NCBI GenBank assembly: GCA_026913215.1
Contig: JAPTYK010000001.1
Span: forward strand, 4,216,001-4,280,000
Direction of reading: 5' to 3'
DNA from: Streptomyces diastatochromogenes
Lineage (GTDB): Bacteria; Actinomycetota; Actinomycetes; Streptomycetales; Streptomycetaceae
Length of the DNA stretch: 64,000 bases
Part shown: piece by piece, positions 1 to 9,399 of the stretch
Layout: the number at the start of each line of letters is the position of its first letter
Numbering within the stretch: position 1 is the first letter of the stretch
The notes under the pieces: generated by a model
Database searches by the model: none
The model's input: the letters and a program-made list of their open reading frames with translations, nothing else
Told to the model about the DNA's origin: nothing
Translations under genes and position numbers: made by a program

Positions 1-117
1 TTCCGCGTGCGCGGCCGGGGCGTGGATGGCGGCGGGCGTGAGGACGCCCGCGGAGAGAGCGAAGACGGCGGCCGCACGGACGAAGGCGTGCGGAAGCCGG
101 CGCGTTGAGCGCGGCAA
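1..117 (-). CDS. N-terminal part of a secreted protein (runs off the window)
   Basis: On the minus strand a TTG codon opens a frame that stays open to base 1 (39 codons). It starts with a basic stretch (PRSTRRLPHAFVR), then a hydrophobic alanine-rich core (AAAVFALSAGVLTP) and a small-residue cleavage region (APAAHAE). That is a classical Sec signal peptide. A G-rich run lies about five bases upstream of the TTG as a possible ribosome binding site. The mature protein lies outside the window, so no function can be given. An alternative GTG start a few codons inside would shorten the basic region. Confidence 0.6.
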   Translation of the reverse strand, partial: MPRSTRRLPHAFVRAAAVFALSAGVLTPAAIHAPAAHAE

Positions 118-286
118 AGGGACCCCCCACAGGTCTGAGATCGCGGCCACGCCCTCAGTCGGGCGGCCGCGTGAGCAGAACTTTAGCGCTCACCTGTTGA
201 ACATGTTCATTTGATTCACGGGGATGCCGGGGCGGGGCGCCGGGGTCATCCTGGAATGGCCCCTTCGTGAAGGGAGGATCGGAGCG

Positions 287-756
287 ATGGTCACCCTCCT
301 GACGACGCCGGCCGACCGCGAACTGGTCATCACCCGCACCTTCGCCGCCCCGCCGCCCGCGTCTGGGAGGCCTGGACGCGGCCCGAGCACGTACGGGAGT
401 GGTACGGGGCGGCCGGGCTGGCCACCTCCGTCGTCGACATCGACCTGCGGGCGGGCGGCGCCTGGCGCTGGGGCCAGACCGGGCCCGACGGGCAGCAGAT
501 CGTCTTCTCCGGCACGTACGAGGACGTCGTCCCGGTGGAACGCCTCGACTACACCGAGCTCTTCGAGCAGATGCCGGACGCCGAACCGGTCCGCGTCACC
601 CTCACCTTCGACGCCACCCCCGACGGCGGCACAGCCCTGACCAGCACCTCCCTCTGGCCCTCGAACGAGACCAGGGACCAGGCGCTGGCGGCGGGCATGG
701 AAGCGGGGGTGCGGAAGCAGTACGACCGGCTGGCGGAGTACCTGGAAGACATGTGA
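287..756 (+). CDS. SRPBCC/AHSA1-family protein (one frame break)
   Basis: The start MVTLLTTPADRELVITRTF and the continuation VWEAWTRPEHVREWYG, GGAWRWGQTGPDG and the C-terminal helix QYDRLAEYLEDM match the AHSA1/START-like SRPBCC fold (about 156 aa), a hydrophobic-ligand-binding domain. The first 25 codons are in one frame and the rest in another. One base appears to be missing in the CCGCCGCCCG run near 350-360. The ATG is preceded by AGGGAGGATCGGAG. Such small proteins often sit beside ArsR regulators, but none is present here. The ligand is unknown. Confidence 0.75.
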
Positions 757-763
757 CCCCCGG

Positions 764-1099
764 TCACGGCCCCCGCAGCAGGGCCTGCGCGACCGGCTCC
801 CCGGTGCGCCGGGCCCGCGCCAGCCCCGCCTTCACCTCGGAGAGGGTGCGGGGCCGGTAACCGGGGCCTCCGCAGCAGGACTTGTGGAAGCGGATCCCCG
901 CCTGGAGCACGACCGAGAGCGCCCGCCAGGCCGAGACGTCCCTGCGGCGGGGCGGCGCGAAGGCGGAACCCACGTGGATGAGGCCCCGCGCACAGCGCGG
1001 ACACCGCCGCTCCCGGGCACCGTCGTACGGCTTCGGATACGGCTGCTTGTACGAGGCCCGGCACGGCAGGCAGACGTACGAGGTCTTGGCGTGGCCCAT
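764..1099 (-). CDS. small zinc-ribbon protein, function unknown
   Basis: This 111-aa protein starts MGHAKTSYVCLPCRASYKQ and has two CxxC pairs (CLPC near residue 10, CPRC near residue 34) followed by a conserved block (GSAFAPPRRRD, FHKSCCGGPGYRPRT). The paired cysteines suggest a zinc ribbon. From memory, close Streptomyces relatives are common and are sometimes labelled deoxyxylulose-phosphate synthase, a name nothing in this sequence supports. It converges with the SRPBCC gene, with only a few bases between the two stops. Confidence 0.7.
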   Translation of the reverse strand: MGHAKTSYVCLPCRASYKQPYPKPYDGARERRCPRCARGLIHVGSAFAPPRRRDVSAWRALSVVLQAGIRFHKSCCGGPGYRPRTLSEVKAGLARARRTGEPVAQALLRGP

Positions 1100-1139
1100 G
1101 GCCCCAGGCTAGGAGGAACGGGGGCCACGCCCCAGCGAA

Positions 1140-1227
1140 TTACGGGCGAGCGGACTACGGGGCGAGCGACTGCGGGCGAGTGGCTTACGGGTGAGCGGCT
1201 TACGGGCGAGCGGCTTCCGGGCGGCTG
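1140..1227. repeat. short degenerate tandem repeat TTACGGGCGAGCGGC
   Basis: Units of about 13-15 bases built on TACGGGCGAGCGG recur five to six times in tandem with small changes. They cover the 3' end and stop codon of the methyltransferase gene. On the minus strand they read as Arg-Lys/Ser-Pro-Leu-type codons, so slippage here would change the C-terminus of that protein. Confidence 0.6.
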
Positions 1228-1955
1228 AAGAGGCCCGTCCAGAGGAAGGACTCGCCGAAGGCCGGGGAGTCGGCGGGGCGGTCGTGCATGCGGCGGAGCT
1301 CGATCTCCGTCAGGTCGGCGAAGACCGCCCGGAGCGAGGCGTCGGTGTACGCGAGTCCGCCGTGCAGCTTGCCCTCCCGGTAGAAGTCGGCGTCCGGGAG
1401 TTCGGAGCCCATGCCGCCCTCGCCGGCCGCGAACGCGGTGAGGGCGAAGCGGCCGCCCGGGGCGAGGGCGCGGTCGAGGAGGGCGAGGTAGCTGATCCGG
1501 CGGTGCGGGGGCAGGTGGTGGAAGCAGCCGGAGTCGTAGACCAGGTCGTACGGCCCGTCGAGGGCGGCCGTGAAGGCGTCCCCGCACACGAACCGGACGT
1601 TCGCGGCGCCCGCCTCGGCGGCCCGTTCCTCCGCCCAGGCGACGGCCGTGGGCGAGAGGTCGACACCGGTCACCTCGTAACCGGCCGACGCGAGGTACAG
1701 GGCGTTCCGGCCCGGCCCGCACCCCAGGTCGAGGACCCTCCCGCCGGCCGGCAGCAGACCCCGCTCCACGTACGAGACGAGGTTCTCGTCGGGCTTCGCG
1801 ACGAAGAACGGCACCGGCCTCTCCCGGTCCGCGTAGAACCCGTCCCACCAGTCCGACCCGCCCTCCGTCCACCGGTCGGCGCCCGGCGTGAACAGCCCGT
1901 CGAGCAGGGTGAGTACGTCGTCGATCGTGCGGATGCTGCGGTCCCTGGCGTCCAT
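1200..1955 (-). CDS. class I SAM-dependent methyltransferase
   Basis: This 251-aa protein is intact. Motif I (VLDLGCGPGRNALYLA, near residues 76-91), the acidic motif II end (VTGVDLSP) and a post-I region (VRFVCGDAF) are clear, so SAM binding is well supported. The start is preceded by GGAGGGAGATCCAC. The substrate cannot be read from the sequence. Family members of this size act on small molecules (thiopurine/tellurite-type methyltransferases). It is transcribed alone, away from the kinase gene. Its last codons lie in the tandem repeat. Confidence 0.8.
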   Translation of the reverse strand: MDARDRSIRTIDDVLTLLDGLFTPGADRWTEGGSDWWDGFYADRERPVPFFVAKPDENLVSYVERGLLPAGGRVLDLGCGPGRNALYLASAGYEVTGVDLSPTAVAWAEERAAEAGAANVRFVCGDAFTAALDGPYDLVYDSGCFHHLPPHRRISYLALLDRALAPGGRFALTAFAAGEGGMGSELPDADFYREGKLHGGLAYTDASLRAVFADLTEIELRRMHDRPADSPAFGESFLWTGLFSRPEAARP

Positions 1956-2331
1956 GTGGATCTCCCTCCGAGTCCCTCAAGAATAAGGCGAGTTGAAGGA
2001 AAAGCCCAGGTCGGAGGTGGTGTGCGGATGCTCCGTGCGGGGGGTGGGGGGCCTGCGGCGGGGGAAGCGGCCCCCTGGGGGCGGGGGCGGTGCCGAGGGC
2101 CCTGGAAAGCCACTCCAGGGCCCGGGAAGGGGCCTTCCCGGGGGGATCACCGGTCCCCCTTTTCCGGCGCCTTCGATGCGCGTGAATGCGCGACCCGAAG
2201 ATCCGTCGCGCTCGCCCTGGGCACGACCCTCACCGTGTCAATTACGGCTCTGGTGGCGGCCGTTCGGGGGAATGGGTCAGAGTGGGAGACCACTGTCGCT
2301 GGGGATGCGCCAGGGGAACGGGGAGCGGGCA
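1956..2331. other. intergenic region with two consecutive perfect hairpins
   Basis: No gene is seen in these 376 bases between the divergent methyltransferase and kinase genes. Two perfect hairpins lie side by side. The first pairs GGGCCCTGGA (2097-2106) with TCCAGGGCCC (2114-2123) around a 7-base loop. The second pairs CCCGGGAAGG (2121-2130) with CCTTCCCGGG (2133-2142). They share three bases, so the two structures compete. Promoters for both flanking genes must lie here, but no convincing -35/-10 pair was found. Confidence 0.55.
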
Positions 2332-3229
2332 GTGAGTGCAGAGATCGGACGACTGATCGGTGGCCGCTACCGGCTGAACCGTCTCCTGGGCTCCGGCGGG
2401 TTCGGCCAGGTCTGGGCCGCCGAGGACACCGCGCTCGGCGTCGACGTGGCGATCAAACAGGTCCGCCTCGCGCAGGCCTCGCCGGAGGAACGCGCGGACC
2501 TGCTGGCCCGCGCCATCCGCGAGGCCCGGCACGCCGCCCGGCTGCGCGACCACCCCACATCTTCACCGTGCACGACGTCATCGAGGTGGACGGCGCGCCC
2601 TGGATCGTCATGCAGCTGGTCGAAGGGCACTCCCTCGCCGACGAGCTCAAGAAGAACGGTCCCCTCCCGAGGCCACCGCCCGCACCGTCGCCACCGCCCT
2701 CCTGCGGGCCCTCGGCTCCGCGCAGGAGGCCGGGATCTTCCACCGTGACGTCAAGCCCGCGAACGTCATGCTCACGCCCCGCGGCGACGTCCTCCTCACC
2801 GACTTCGGCATCGCGGTGGACCACGCCGACACCCGTCTGACGCCGACCAACCTGGTCATCGGCACCCCCGGCTACACCGCTCCCGAGCGGTGGCAGGGCG
2901 TCCCGCCCAGCGGCGCGTCCGACCTGTACTCGCTGGGCGTGACGCTGTACGAGGCCGTCGAGGGCGACCTCCCTTCCCCGCGAGAATCCGGTCGCCGCGC
3001 TGACCGACGCGCCGAAGCCGGCCCGGCGCGCGGGTGGTCTGGCCCCGCTGCTGGCGGCCCTCCTGGAGCGGGATCCGGCGGCGCGGCCCACGGCGGGGAG
3101 GCGTTGGCGATGCTGGCGGCGGGGCCGGTTCCGGCGTGGAAAGGTGTGACGGTCGCGCTCACGCGGGCGGAGATGGTGGCACGGTTCGCAGGAGACTACT
3201 CCCTTGGAGCAGGCCTGGTGGGGGGATGA
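2332..3229 (+). CDS. Ser/Thr protein kinase (several frame breaks)
   Basis: A Hanks-type kinase domain can be followed across frames: glycine loop GSGGFGQV, ATP-binding lysine in VAIKQV, catalytic loop HRDVKPANVM, DFG, activation segment GTPGYTAPE and subdomain IX SDLYSLGVTLYE. It ends in a short tail without a membrane segment or PASTA repeats, so it is likely a soluble kinase of about 299 aa. Frame breaks occur near 2560, 2675, 2975 and 3090. The GTG start follows GGGGAGCGGGCA. It overlaps the next gene by ATGA. Substrate unknown. Confidence 0.8.
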
Positions 3230-3696
3230 GCGCGGGGGCTTTCGCCTGGAATGTGCTCGATGGGTCTACCGCGAGATTCGTCGTGACCGGCACCGTAGCG
3301 GCCATCGGACTGCTGACCGGAGTGGTGTGCGGGTTGTTCGCGAACATCCCCTCCGTGACCGTGGGTCATGACGGGTTGTCAGTAACCCGATTCAACTGGG
3401 GCACGGAGCAGACCTTCACCCTTGGATGGACGGTGATCGAGCGCGTCACCTTGGGGGGATCGGATGCGGACCGCCGTAGATCCGTCCGTCACCAGACCGT
3501 GGTCATGGTCTGGTTCCGCGAGGGCAGAGCCCCCTCCGAGGCGTGGCTGAGTGAGCACCGGCTCAGGCCACGCAAAGACGGAAGCTACTCGTTGTACGAA
3601 CCCGGCGCAGACGACGGCTACCCGCCCGCGTACAGGTTCCACGAGCCCCTGCGCACCTTCGCCGGCCCCCTGTACGACGCCCCCGACTCCGTCTGA
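3226..3696 (+). CDS. small membrane protein, translationally coupled to the kinase
   Basis: This 156-aa protein begins MSAGAFAWNVLDGS with one clear hydrophobic segment (VVTGTVAAIGLLTGVVCGLF, about residues 18-37). A soluble domain follows with alternating hydrophobic strands (VTVGHDGLSVTRF, GWTVIERVTLGG) that resembles a bacterial PH-like domain. The ATG overlaps the kinase stop as ATGA, so the two are probably co-translated and this protein could be a kinase partner or substrate. That role is inference. No family name is assigned with confidence. Confidence 0.6.
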   Translation: MSAGAFAWNVLDGSTARFVVTGTVAAIGLLTGVVCGLFANIPSVTVGHDGLSVTRFNWGTEQTFTLGWTVIERVTLGGSDADRRRSVRHQTVVMVWFREGRAPSEAWLSEHRLRPRKDGSYSLYEPGADDGYPPAYRFHEPLRTFAGPLYDAPDSV

Positions 3697-4422
3697 TCAC
3701 GCCCCCGGCGCCACCAGCTCCTCCTCCTGCCCCGACCGTCGCAGCGACTCCGCGACGAAGCCGTTCGCCTTCAGCTCCTCGACCGTGTCGCGGAGGAAGG
3801 CGATGGTCTCGGGGCGGCGGCCGATCGTCGTTCCGACGGCCTGGCGGATCTCCATGAAGCGGCCGTCGATCACGCGCACGTCCGGGTGCGCGGCGGCCCA
3901 GGCCGTGAGCGGCTGGCGGATGCCCGCGCCGGCCTCAAGGCCCTCGGCCCGGAAGACATCGACGCCCTCTTCGCCGCGCACCACGGTGGCGTGGGCGAGG
4001 TTCCGGGAGAGGAACAGGTCGTAGGCGGAGCCCTTCTTGACGCCGATCCGGATGCCCGGCGCGTCCACTTCCTCGACGGTGGTGAGGGCCGAGTCGCGGG
4101 GGACGGCGTACACGCCCTCGATGACGACGTAGGGGGCGGTGAACGCGACCTCCGTCTCCCGGGCGGGGTCCACGGCGAGGAAGCAGAGGTCGGCGCGGCC
4201 GTCGGCCATCGCCTCGAAGGACTTCCGTGCCGCGTCGAAGCAGAGCAGTTCGACACCGACGCCGAGCCGGTTCGCGATCTCCCGCGCCAGGTCCACGGTG
4301 ATTCCGGCCGGGGCCTCGGGAGTGCCCTGTGCGAGCACCGGGTTCCCGAGGTTGATGGAGGCGCGGAGGGTGCCGGTGGGGGCGAGGTCGGCGGCGACGG
4401 GGGCGAGCGGTGTGGTGGTCAT
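3697..4422 (-). CDS. family 3 solute-binding-like protein without signal peptide
   Basis: This 241-aa protein has the two-lobe periplasmic-binding fold of polar amino-acid ABC receptors: GTLRASINLGNPVLA, ITVDLAREIANRLGVGVELL, MADGRADLCFLAVDP, FTAPYVVIEGVYAV, IRIGVKKGSAYDLFL and REEGVDV-like hinge elements. The N-terminus lacks both a Sec signal and a lipobox cysteine, so it may stay in the cytoplasm. No ABC permease or ATPase is next to it. It may be a stand-alone sensor or a cyclohexadienyl-dehydratase-like enzyme of the same fold. It converges directly on the previous stop. Confidence 0.75.
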   Translation of the reverse strand: MTTTPLAPVAADLAPTGTLRASINLGNPVLAQGTPEAPAGITVDLAREIANRLGVGVELLCFDAARKSFEAMADGRADLCFLAVDPARETEVAFTAPYVVIEGVYAVPRDSALTTVEEVDAPGIRIGVKKGSAYDLFLSRNLAHATVVRGEEGVDVFRAEGLEAGAGIRQPLTAWAAAHPDVRVIDGRFMEIRQAVGTTIGRRPETIAFLRDTVEELKANGFVAESLRRSGQEEELVAPGA

Positions 4423-4432
4423 GGGGCGGAGT

Positions 4433-5382
4433 CTAGGCCCCGGTGTTCCGGTGGACGCGGTCGAGGAGAGCCAGCTCTTCGGGGGTGAGGCGGAGGGCGC
4501 CGGCGGCGACGTTGGCGGTCAGGTGGGCGGGGTCGCCGGTGCCGGGGATGGCCAGGAGGTGGGGGCCCTGGTGGAGGGTCCAGGCGATGCGGACCTGGGC
4601 GGGGGTGGCGCCGTGGGCCGCCGCGACGGCGAGGACCTCCTCGCTCTCCGGGGCGGTCGCTCCCGTCTCGCGTCCGGCGGCGGCGATCGCGTAGAAGGGC
4701 ACGAACGCGATGCCCTGTTCGCCGCAGTGGCGGACGAACTCGTCGTACTCGGGGCGGACCCCGATCCCGTACATGTTCTGCACGCAGACCACCGGGGCGA
4801 TCTCCCGCGCCTCGGCGAGGTGCGCCGGGGTGATGTTGAGAGGCCGAGGTGGCGGATGAGGCCCGCCTCGCGGAGCTCGGCGAGCGCGCCGAAGCGCTCG
4901 GCGACCGGATCGTCGCCGACGACGCGGAGGTTGACGACGTCGAGGTGGTCGCGGCCGAGCTGCCGCAGGTTCTCCTCGACCTGGGCGCGCAGCGCGGCGG
5001 GGGTCCGGGCGTGCTCGCTCCAGGCGCCGGAGGCGTCACGGACCGGGCCGACCTTGGTGGTGATGACCAGGTCGTCGGGGTAGGGGCCGCCGAGGGCGCT
5101 GTTGATCAGCTCGTTCGCGGAGCGCAGCGGCGAGAAGTAGAAGGCGGCCGTGTCGATGTGGTTGACGCCGAGGTCGACCGCCTTGCGCAGGACGGCTATC
5201 GCGTGGTCGCGGTTTCTCGGCACGGCGTGCGCGACGAGCGCCTCGCCGTGCTGGGGGAGCCGCATGGCGCCGAAGCCGACGCGGTGGACGGCGAGGTCCC
5301 CGCCGAGGGTCCAGCTGCCGGAGTCGGAGGCGTGGGGGGTGGGGGCGGACGTGTCCGTGGTGGCCGAGCCTGTGGTGGTCAT
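4433..5382 (-). CDS. aldo/keto reductase (one frame break)
   Basis: The (beta/alpha)8 NADPH-dependent oxidoreductase is recognisable: VHRVGFGAMRLP, the catalytic Asp/Tyr region GVNHIDTAAFYFSP, the lysine strand LVITTKVGP, HLDVVNLRVVGDDP and the C-terminal cofactor segment LLAIPGTGDPAHLTANVAA. About 316 aa when the frame break near 4845 is repaired (NITPAHLAEAREIAPVVCVQN follows). It lies just downstream of nothing obvious and upstream of the solute-binding-like gene on the same strand, 10 bases apart, so both may be one transcript. Substrate unknown. Confidence 0.85.
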
Positions 5383-5564
5383 GGCGGGGATGATCTCCCG
5401 GGAGGCGGGAGGGCGCCAGCGGATCGCCCTCTCGGGGCCGGGCTTCCGCGCCCGGACCGGGAGCGCGGCGGTCCGCGATTCCGCCCGGACGTAGGGGTTG
5501 GCCCCACCCCGACCCGCCCGCCTGCCGGATGGGGCCCTGGGACCCGGTCCGCGAGGCTGTGCGC

Positions 5565-7039
5565 ATGACGACGAATCGTGGACGCAAGGCCCTGATGCTG
5601 GCTCTCTCCGTCGCGGCCGTGGCGGGGTCGGACTGGTCGGGGCGGGGCCGCGCCCGCCGCCGCGGCTTCCGGGCTTGAGTGGGGTGACTGCGACGCCGCC
5701 GTGAAGCCGCTGCCGGGGCAGGAGTGCGCCACGCTCTCCGTGCCGCTGGACTACGCCGACCCGGACGGGGAGCGGATCGGGCTGGCCGTCGCACGGCTGC
5801 GGAGTGCGCGGCCGGAGGTGCGGCGGGGGACGCTGATGGTGATTCCGGGCGGGCCGGGGAGTTCCGGGGTGCAGAGGCTGGGGCAGAAGGGGAGGCGCTG
5901 GCGAAGGAGATGGGTGGGGCGTACGACCTGGTGGCCTTCGACCCGCGCGGGGTCGGCGGCTCCGCCAAGGCGCGGTGTGGCTTCGAGGAGGGGGACCGGC
6001 GGCTGGTGACGCTGAGGTCGTGGCCGGCGGCCGACGGGGGGATCGGGGAGAACGTGGCCCGCTCGCGTCGGATGGCCGAGGCCTGTGCCCGGAACGGTGG
6101 TGCGATGGTGCGGGGGCTCACCACCGCCAACCAGGCGCGGGACCTCGACCGGCTGCGGCAGGCGCTCGGGGAGCGGAAGGTGTCGGCGTGGGCCGTGTCG
6201 TACGGGACGTACGTGGCCGCCGTGTACGCGCAGAAGTTCCCGGAGCGCACGGACCGTTGGGTGCTGGACAGCAGTGCCGACCCGGATCCGAAGCGGGTCG
6301 CGCGGGGGTGGCTCGCGGGGATGGCGCGGGGGGCCGAGGACCGTTTCCCGGACTTCGCGGACTGGGCCGCGCGGGAGGGGAGGCTCGCCGAACGGCCGGA
6401 GGACGTACGGCCGTTGTTCCTCGGTCTGGCGGCCCGGCTCGACCGGGAGCCGCGGGCGACGACGACCCCCGGTGTGCCGCTGACGGGGACGGTGCTGCGG
6501 CAGGCGCTCCAGCAGGCGCTGTACTCGGATGCCTCCTTCCGGGCTTCGCCCGTCTGATGGCCCAGGCCCTCGATCCGGCGGGGTGCCGGTGCTGCCGCCG
6601 GAGCTGGCCGGGCCGATGCCCGACGAGGCGGCGACCGTGAGCGTGGGGGTGATCTGCAACGACGTGGACTGGCCCCGTTCCGTACCGGCGTACGAGAGGG
6701 CCGTCGCCGCCGACCGGGCGCGGTATCCGCTGACGGCTGGCATGACCGCGAACGTCACGCCCTGTGCCTTCTGGAAGGGCGGCGCGGTGGAGAAGCCGAC
6801 CCGGATCACGGACCGGGGCCCGTCCAATGTGCTCATGATCCAGAACCTGCGCGACCCGTCGACCCCGCACTCCGCCGGTCTGAGGATGCGGGAGGCCTTC
6901 GGTGACCGCGCGCGCCTCGTCTCGGTGGACAGGGGCGGCCACGCGGTCTACCTCGGCAACGGGAACGCGTGCGGCGACCGCGCGGTGACCCGCTTCCTGA
7001 CGGAGGGGTGCGGCGGCGGAGGACGTGCTCTGCCGGTGA
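5565..7039 (+). CDS. secreted alpha/beta hydrolase of the tripeptidyl aminopeptidase (TAP) type (frame breaks)
   Basis: The protein starts MTTNRGRKALMLALSVAAVAG, a signal peptide, followed by CATLSVPLDYADPDG, VIPGGPGSSGVQ (oxyanion region), YDLVAFDPRGVGGS, the nucleophile elbow AVSYGTY, LDSSADPD, and the C-terminal half with NVLMIQNLRDPSTP and the catalytic His in DRGGHAVYLG. This matches Streptomyces Tap/SlpD/SlpE exported peptidases (about 490 aa). Frame breaks lie near 5625, 5885, 6540, 6575 and 7010. With the last one repaired the protein ends AAEDVLCR. It would release N-terminal tripeptides outside the cell. Confidence 0.8.
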
Positions 7040-7048
7040 CGCGACGGC

Positions 7049-7967
7049 CTACGCGTGCAGCGCCGTGCGCAGGTGGCCCCGGAGGCGGTCAGGCGCGCGG
7101 CGGCCGTGGGGGCGTCGATGTCGGCGAGGAGCATGAGGATGGCGTTCTTCACCTCGCCGTCGGCGGCGGCGAGCGCGGTCTCGATCTGCTCGTCCGGGGC
7201 GCCGGTGGCGAGGGCGACGATGCGCCGGGAGCGGGCCTGGAGCTTGTCGTTGGAGGCGCGGACGTCGACCATCAGGTTCCCGTAGGTCTTGCCGAGCCGG
7301 ATCATGGTGATGGTCGAGATCATGTTGAGGACGAGCTTCTGTGTCGTTCCCGCCTTCAACCGGGTGGAGCCGGTGAGGAGTTCGGGCCCGGGGACGACCT
7401 CGATGCCGTGCTCGGCGGCGGCGGCGAGCGCGCTGTCCTCGTTGCAGGAGAGGCCGATGGTGAGCGCGCCGAGGGCGCGGGCGTGCTCGACGGCGCCGAT
7501 GGCGTACGGGGTGCGGCCGGAGGCGGAGATGCCGACGACGGTGTCGTCCGCGGTGAGGCCGAGCGCGTCGAGGTCCGCGGCGGCGAGCTCGCGCGAGTCC
7601 TCCGCGCCCTCGACGGCCTTGACCATGGCGCTCGGGCCGCCCGCGATGAGGCCGACGACCTGCGAGGGGTCGGTGTTGAAGGTCGGCGGGCACTCGCTGG
7701 CGTCGAGGACGCCGAGGCGGCCCGCGGTGCCGGCGCCCATGTAGACGAGGCGCCCTCCCGGGCCATCCGCTCGGCGGTGGCGTCGATCGCGGCGGCGATC
7801 GCGGGGAGCTGCCGGGCGACGGCCTCGGGGACGGTCCGGTCCTCGCCGTTCATGAGGCGGGCGATGTCCAGGGTGGGGAGCCGGTCGATCTCGGCGAGCT
7901 CGGGGCGGAAGGCCTCGGTGGTGAGGGTGGCCAGCTGGGCGCGGAGTTCGGAGTACGAGGTGGACAC
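7049..7967 (-). CDS. murQ: N-acetylmuramic acid 6-phosphate etherase
   Basis: MurQ cleaves the lactyl ether of MurNAc-6-P to GlcNAc-6-P and lactate in cell-wall recycling. The SIS fold is clear: RLVYMGAGTAGRLGVLDASECPPTF split over a frame change near 7750, then VGLIAGG, DTVVGISASGRTPY, GLSCNEDSALAAAAEHGIEV, LLTGSTRLKAGTTQKLVLNM and KTYGNLMVDVRASNDKL. A second frame break near 7085 is needed to reach the end HLRTALHA. Length about 305 aa, normal for the family. The cognate RpiR-type regulator lies 28 bases upstream on the same strand. Confidence 0.9.
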
Positions 7968-7995
7968 GGGGACTCTTTCGGTACGGCGGCTTCGG

Positions 7996-8913
7996 TCAGC
8001 GGGTGCGGGGGGAGTGGCGGTGGGCGAGGGCCTCGTACGAGGCGGCGAGGGCCAGGGCCGCCGTCTCGTACGTGCGCTGCGTGACGCAGGTGAACAGGCA
8101 GTCCACGACCAGGAGTTGACTGGTGCGGGACGACATGGCGGCGGGGCGCAGTTCGCTCTCGCGGGCGGTGGAGGTGGTGAGGACGTGGTCGGCGTACTGG
8201 GTGACGGGGCCGTCCGGGCGGCCGGTGATCGCGACGGTGGTCGCGCCGTGGTCGAAGGCCACCCGGAGCGGTTCTATGACGTCGCCGGTGGAGCCGGAGT
8301 GGGTGATGGTGATGGCGACGTCGCCGGAGCGGAGCTGCACGGCGTTGGTGACGGCGAGGTGCGGGTCGCTGTGGGCGTGCGCGATCAGGCCGATCCGGAG
8401 CAGTTTCTGCCCGAGGTCCTGGGCGACGAGCCCGGAGGCGCCGACGCCGTAGATGTCGACGCGGCGGGCGGTGGCGAGGGCGGCGACGGCGGCGCCGAGC
8501 TGGACGGTGTCGAGGGCGGCGGCGGTGTCGGCGAGGGTCTGCTGCTCGTCGTAGGCCAGCTTGGCGACGACGTCGGCCACCGGGTCGTCGACGGCGATGT
8601 CGGCGGTGACGGCCGGGGCGCGGCCGGACTGCTGCTGGGCGGCGAGGCCGGCGAGGGCGAGCCGCAGGTCGCGGTAGCCGGGGTAGCCGAGCAGCCGGGC
8701 GGTGCGGACGACGGTCGCCTCGCTGGTGCCGGTGAGCTCGGCGAGGCCGGTGACCGTGAGGGCGGCGCAGCCGGCCGGGTCTCCGGCGACGGCCTCGGCG
8801 ACCCGCTGCATGGAGCGGGTCATGGACGGCGCGAGGGTGCGCACCTTGGCCGCGAGGGCGGCGGGGGCGGGCGGCGCGTCACCGGTGAAACTTTCCTTCA
8901 CGTCATTGGTCAC
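7996..8913 (-). CDS. MurR/RpiR-family transcriptional regulator
   Basis: N-terminal helix-turn-helix of the RpiR type (LTVTGLAELTGTSEATVVRTARLLGYPGYRDLRL, residues about 50-85) is followed by a SIS sugar-phosphate-binding domain (VDIYGVGASGLVAQDLGQKLLRIG, GDVAITITHSGSTGDVIEP, VAITGRPDGPVTQYADHVL). The GTG giving VTNDVKESF is chosen as start, about 305 aa. An upstream in-frame ATG would add a basic, low-complexity tail. Its place directly before murQ suggests that it senses MurNAc-6-P and controls cell-wall sugar recycling, as E. coli MurR does. Confidence 0.88.
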   Translation of the reverse strand: MTNDVKESFTGDAPPAPAALAAKVRTLAPSMTRSMQRVAEAVAGDPAGCAALTVTGLAELTGTSEATVVRTARLLGYPGYRDLRLALAGLAAQQQSGRAPAVTADIAVDDPVADVVAKLAYDEQQTLADTAAALDTVQLGAAVAALATARRVDIYGVGASGLVAQDLGQKLLRIGLIAHAHSDPHLAVTNAVQLRSGDVAITITHSGSTGDVIEPLRVAFDHGATTVAITGRPDGPVTQYADHVLTTSTARESELRPAAMSSRTSQLLVVDCLFTCVTQRTYETAALALAASYEALAHRHSPRTR

Positions 8914-8930
8914 ACCTGAAAGATACTTTC
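8887..8930. promoter_or_regulatory. candidate MurR operator (two GAAA...TTTC palindromes)
   Basis: GAAAGATACTTTC (8918-8930) is a perfect inverted repeat with a 3-base centre, just upstream of the regulator's GTG. GAAACTTTC (8887-8895) repeats the same half sites just inside the gene. A pair of such A/T-rich palindromes in this very GC-rich region fits an autoregulatory RpiR-type site. Assignment to this regulator is inference from position. Confidence 0.5.
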
Positions 8931-9020
8931 GGCAACGGGGGCCGACAAGACCCCGTCCGCGGGCCTTCCGCGGCCCCGGGACCGGGCCGGCCCTTCGGCC
9001 TTTCCGTCGGTCGGGTGACA

Positions 9021-9386
9021 ATGAGTGCTATGGACGACATCGACCCCGTGGAGCAGGCGCTGCACGCCGCTCGCGCGCTGGTACTGGCCGACCTGGTGGC
9101 CCGGGAGGTCGCCGCCGCAGAGGTCGTGTCGATGGTGGAGGACGCGGTGACCCACCGCCGCTGGTGGGTCGAGCAGTGGCCCGAGGGGGTGTCGTACGTC
9201 GCGGGGCTCGTCGCCCAGGACGTGCAGGACGCCCTGCTCGAACGGTACGGACGCTGGCCGCTCTGCCCGGTCTGCGCCTCGGGGGACCCGCACGCCCTCG
9301 ACGTGGAGCCGGAGCTCGGACCCGACCCGCACTGGGTCTGCGGCAAGCAGGGCGTGGTGGTGGCCCCGGTGGGCGGCCTGAAGTGA
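9021..9386 (+). CDS. hypothetical protein with a C-terminal Cys/Trp-rich segment
   Basis: This 121-aa protein starts MSAMDDIDPVEQALHAARAL and is helical and acidic. It carries HRRWWVEQWPEGVSYVAGLVAQDVQDALLERYGRWP, then CPVC and PHWVCGKQGVVVAPVGGL. The CPVC plus a distant Cys and His suggest possible metal binding. ATG codons at 9021 and 9030 and a GTG at 9015 are all possible starts, and no strong ribosome site separates them. It is divergent from the regulator and lies 13 bases before the DUF4031 gene, so the two probably form an operon. Function unknown. Confidence 0.7.
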   Translation: MSAMDDIDPVEQALHAARALVLADLVAREVAAAEVVSMVEDAVTHRRWWVEQWPEGVSYVAGLVAQDVQDALLERYGRWPLCPVCASGDPHALDVEPELGPDPHWVCGKQGVVVAPVGGLK

Positions 9387-9399
9387 GCGGAGACCTCGC

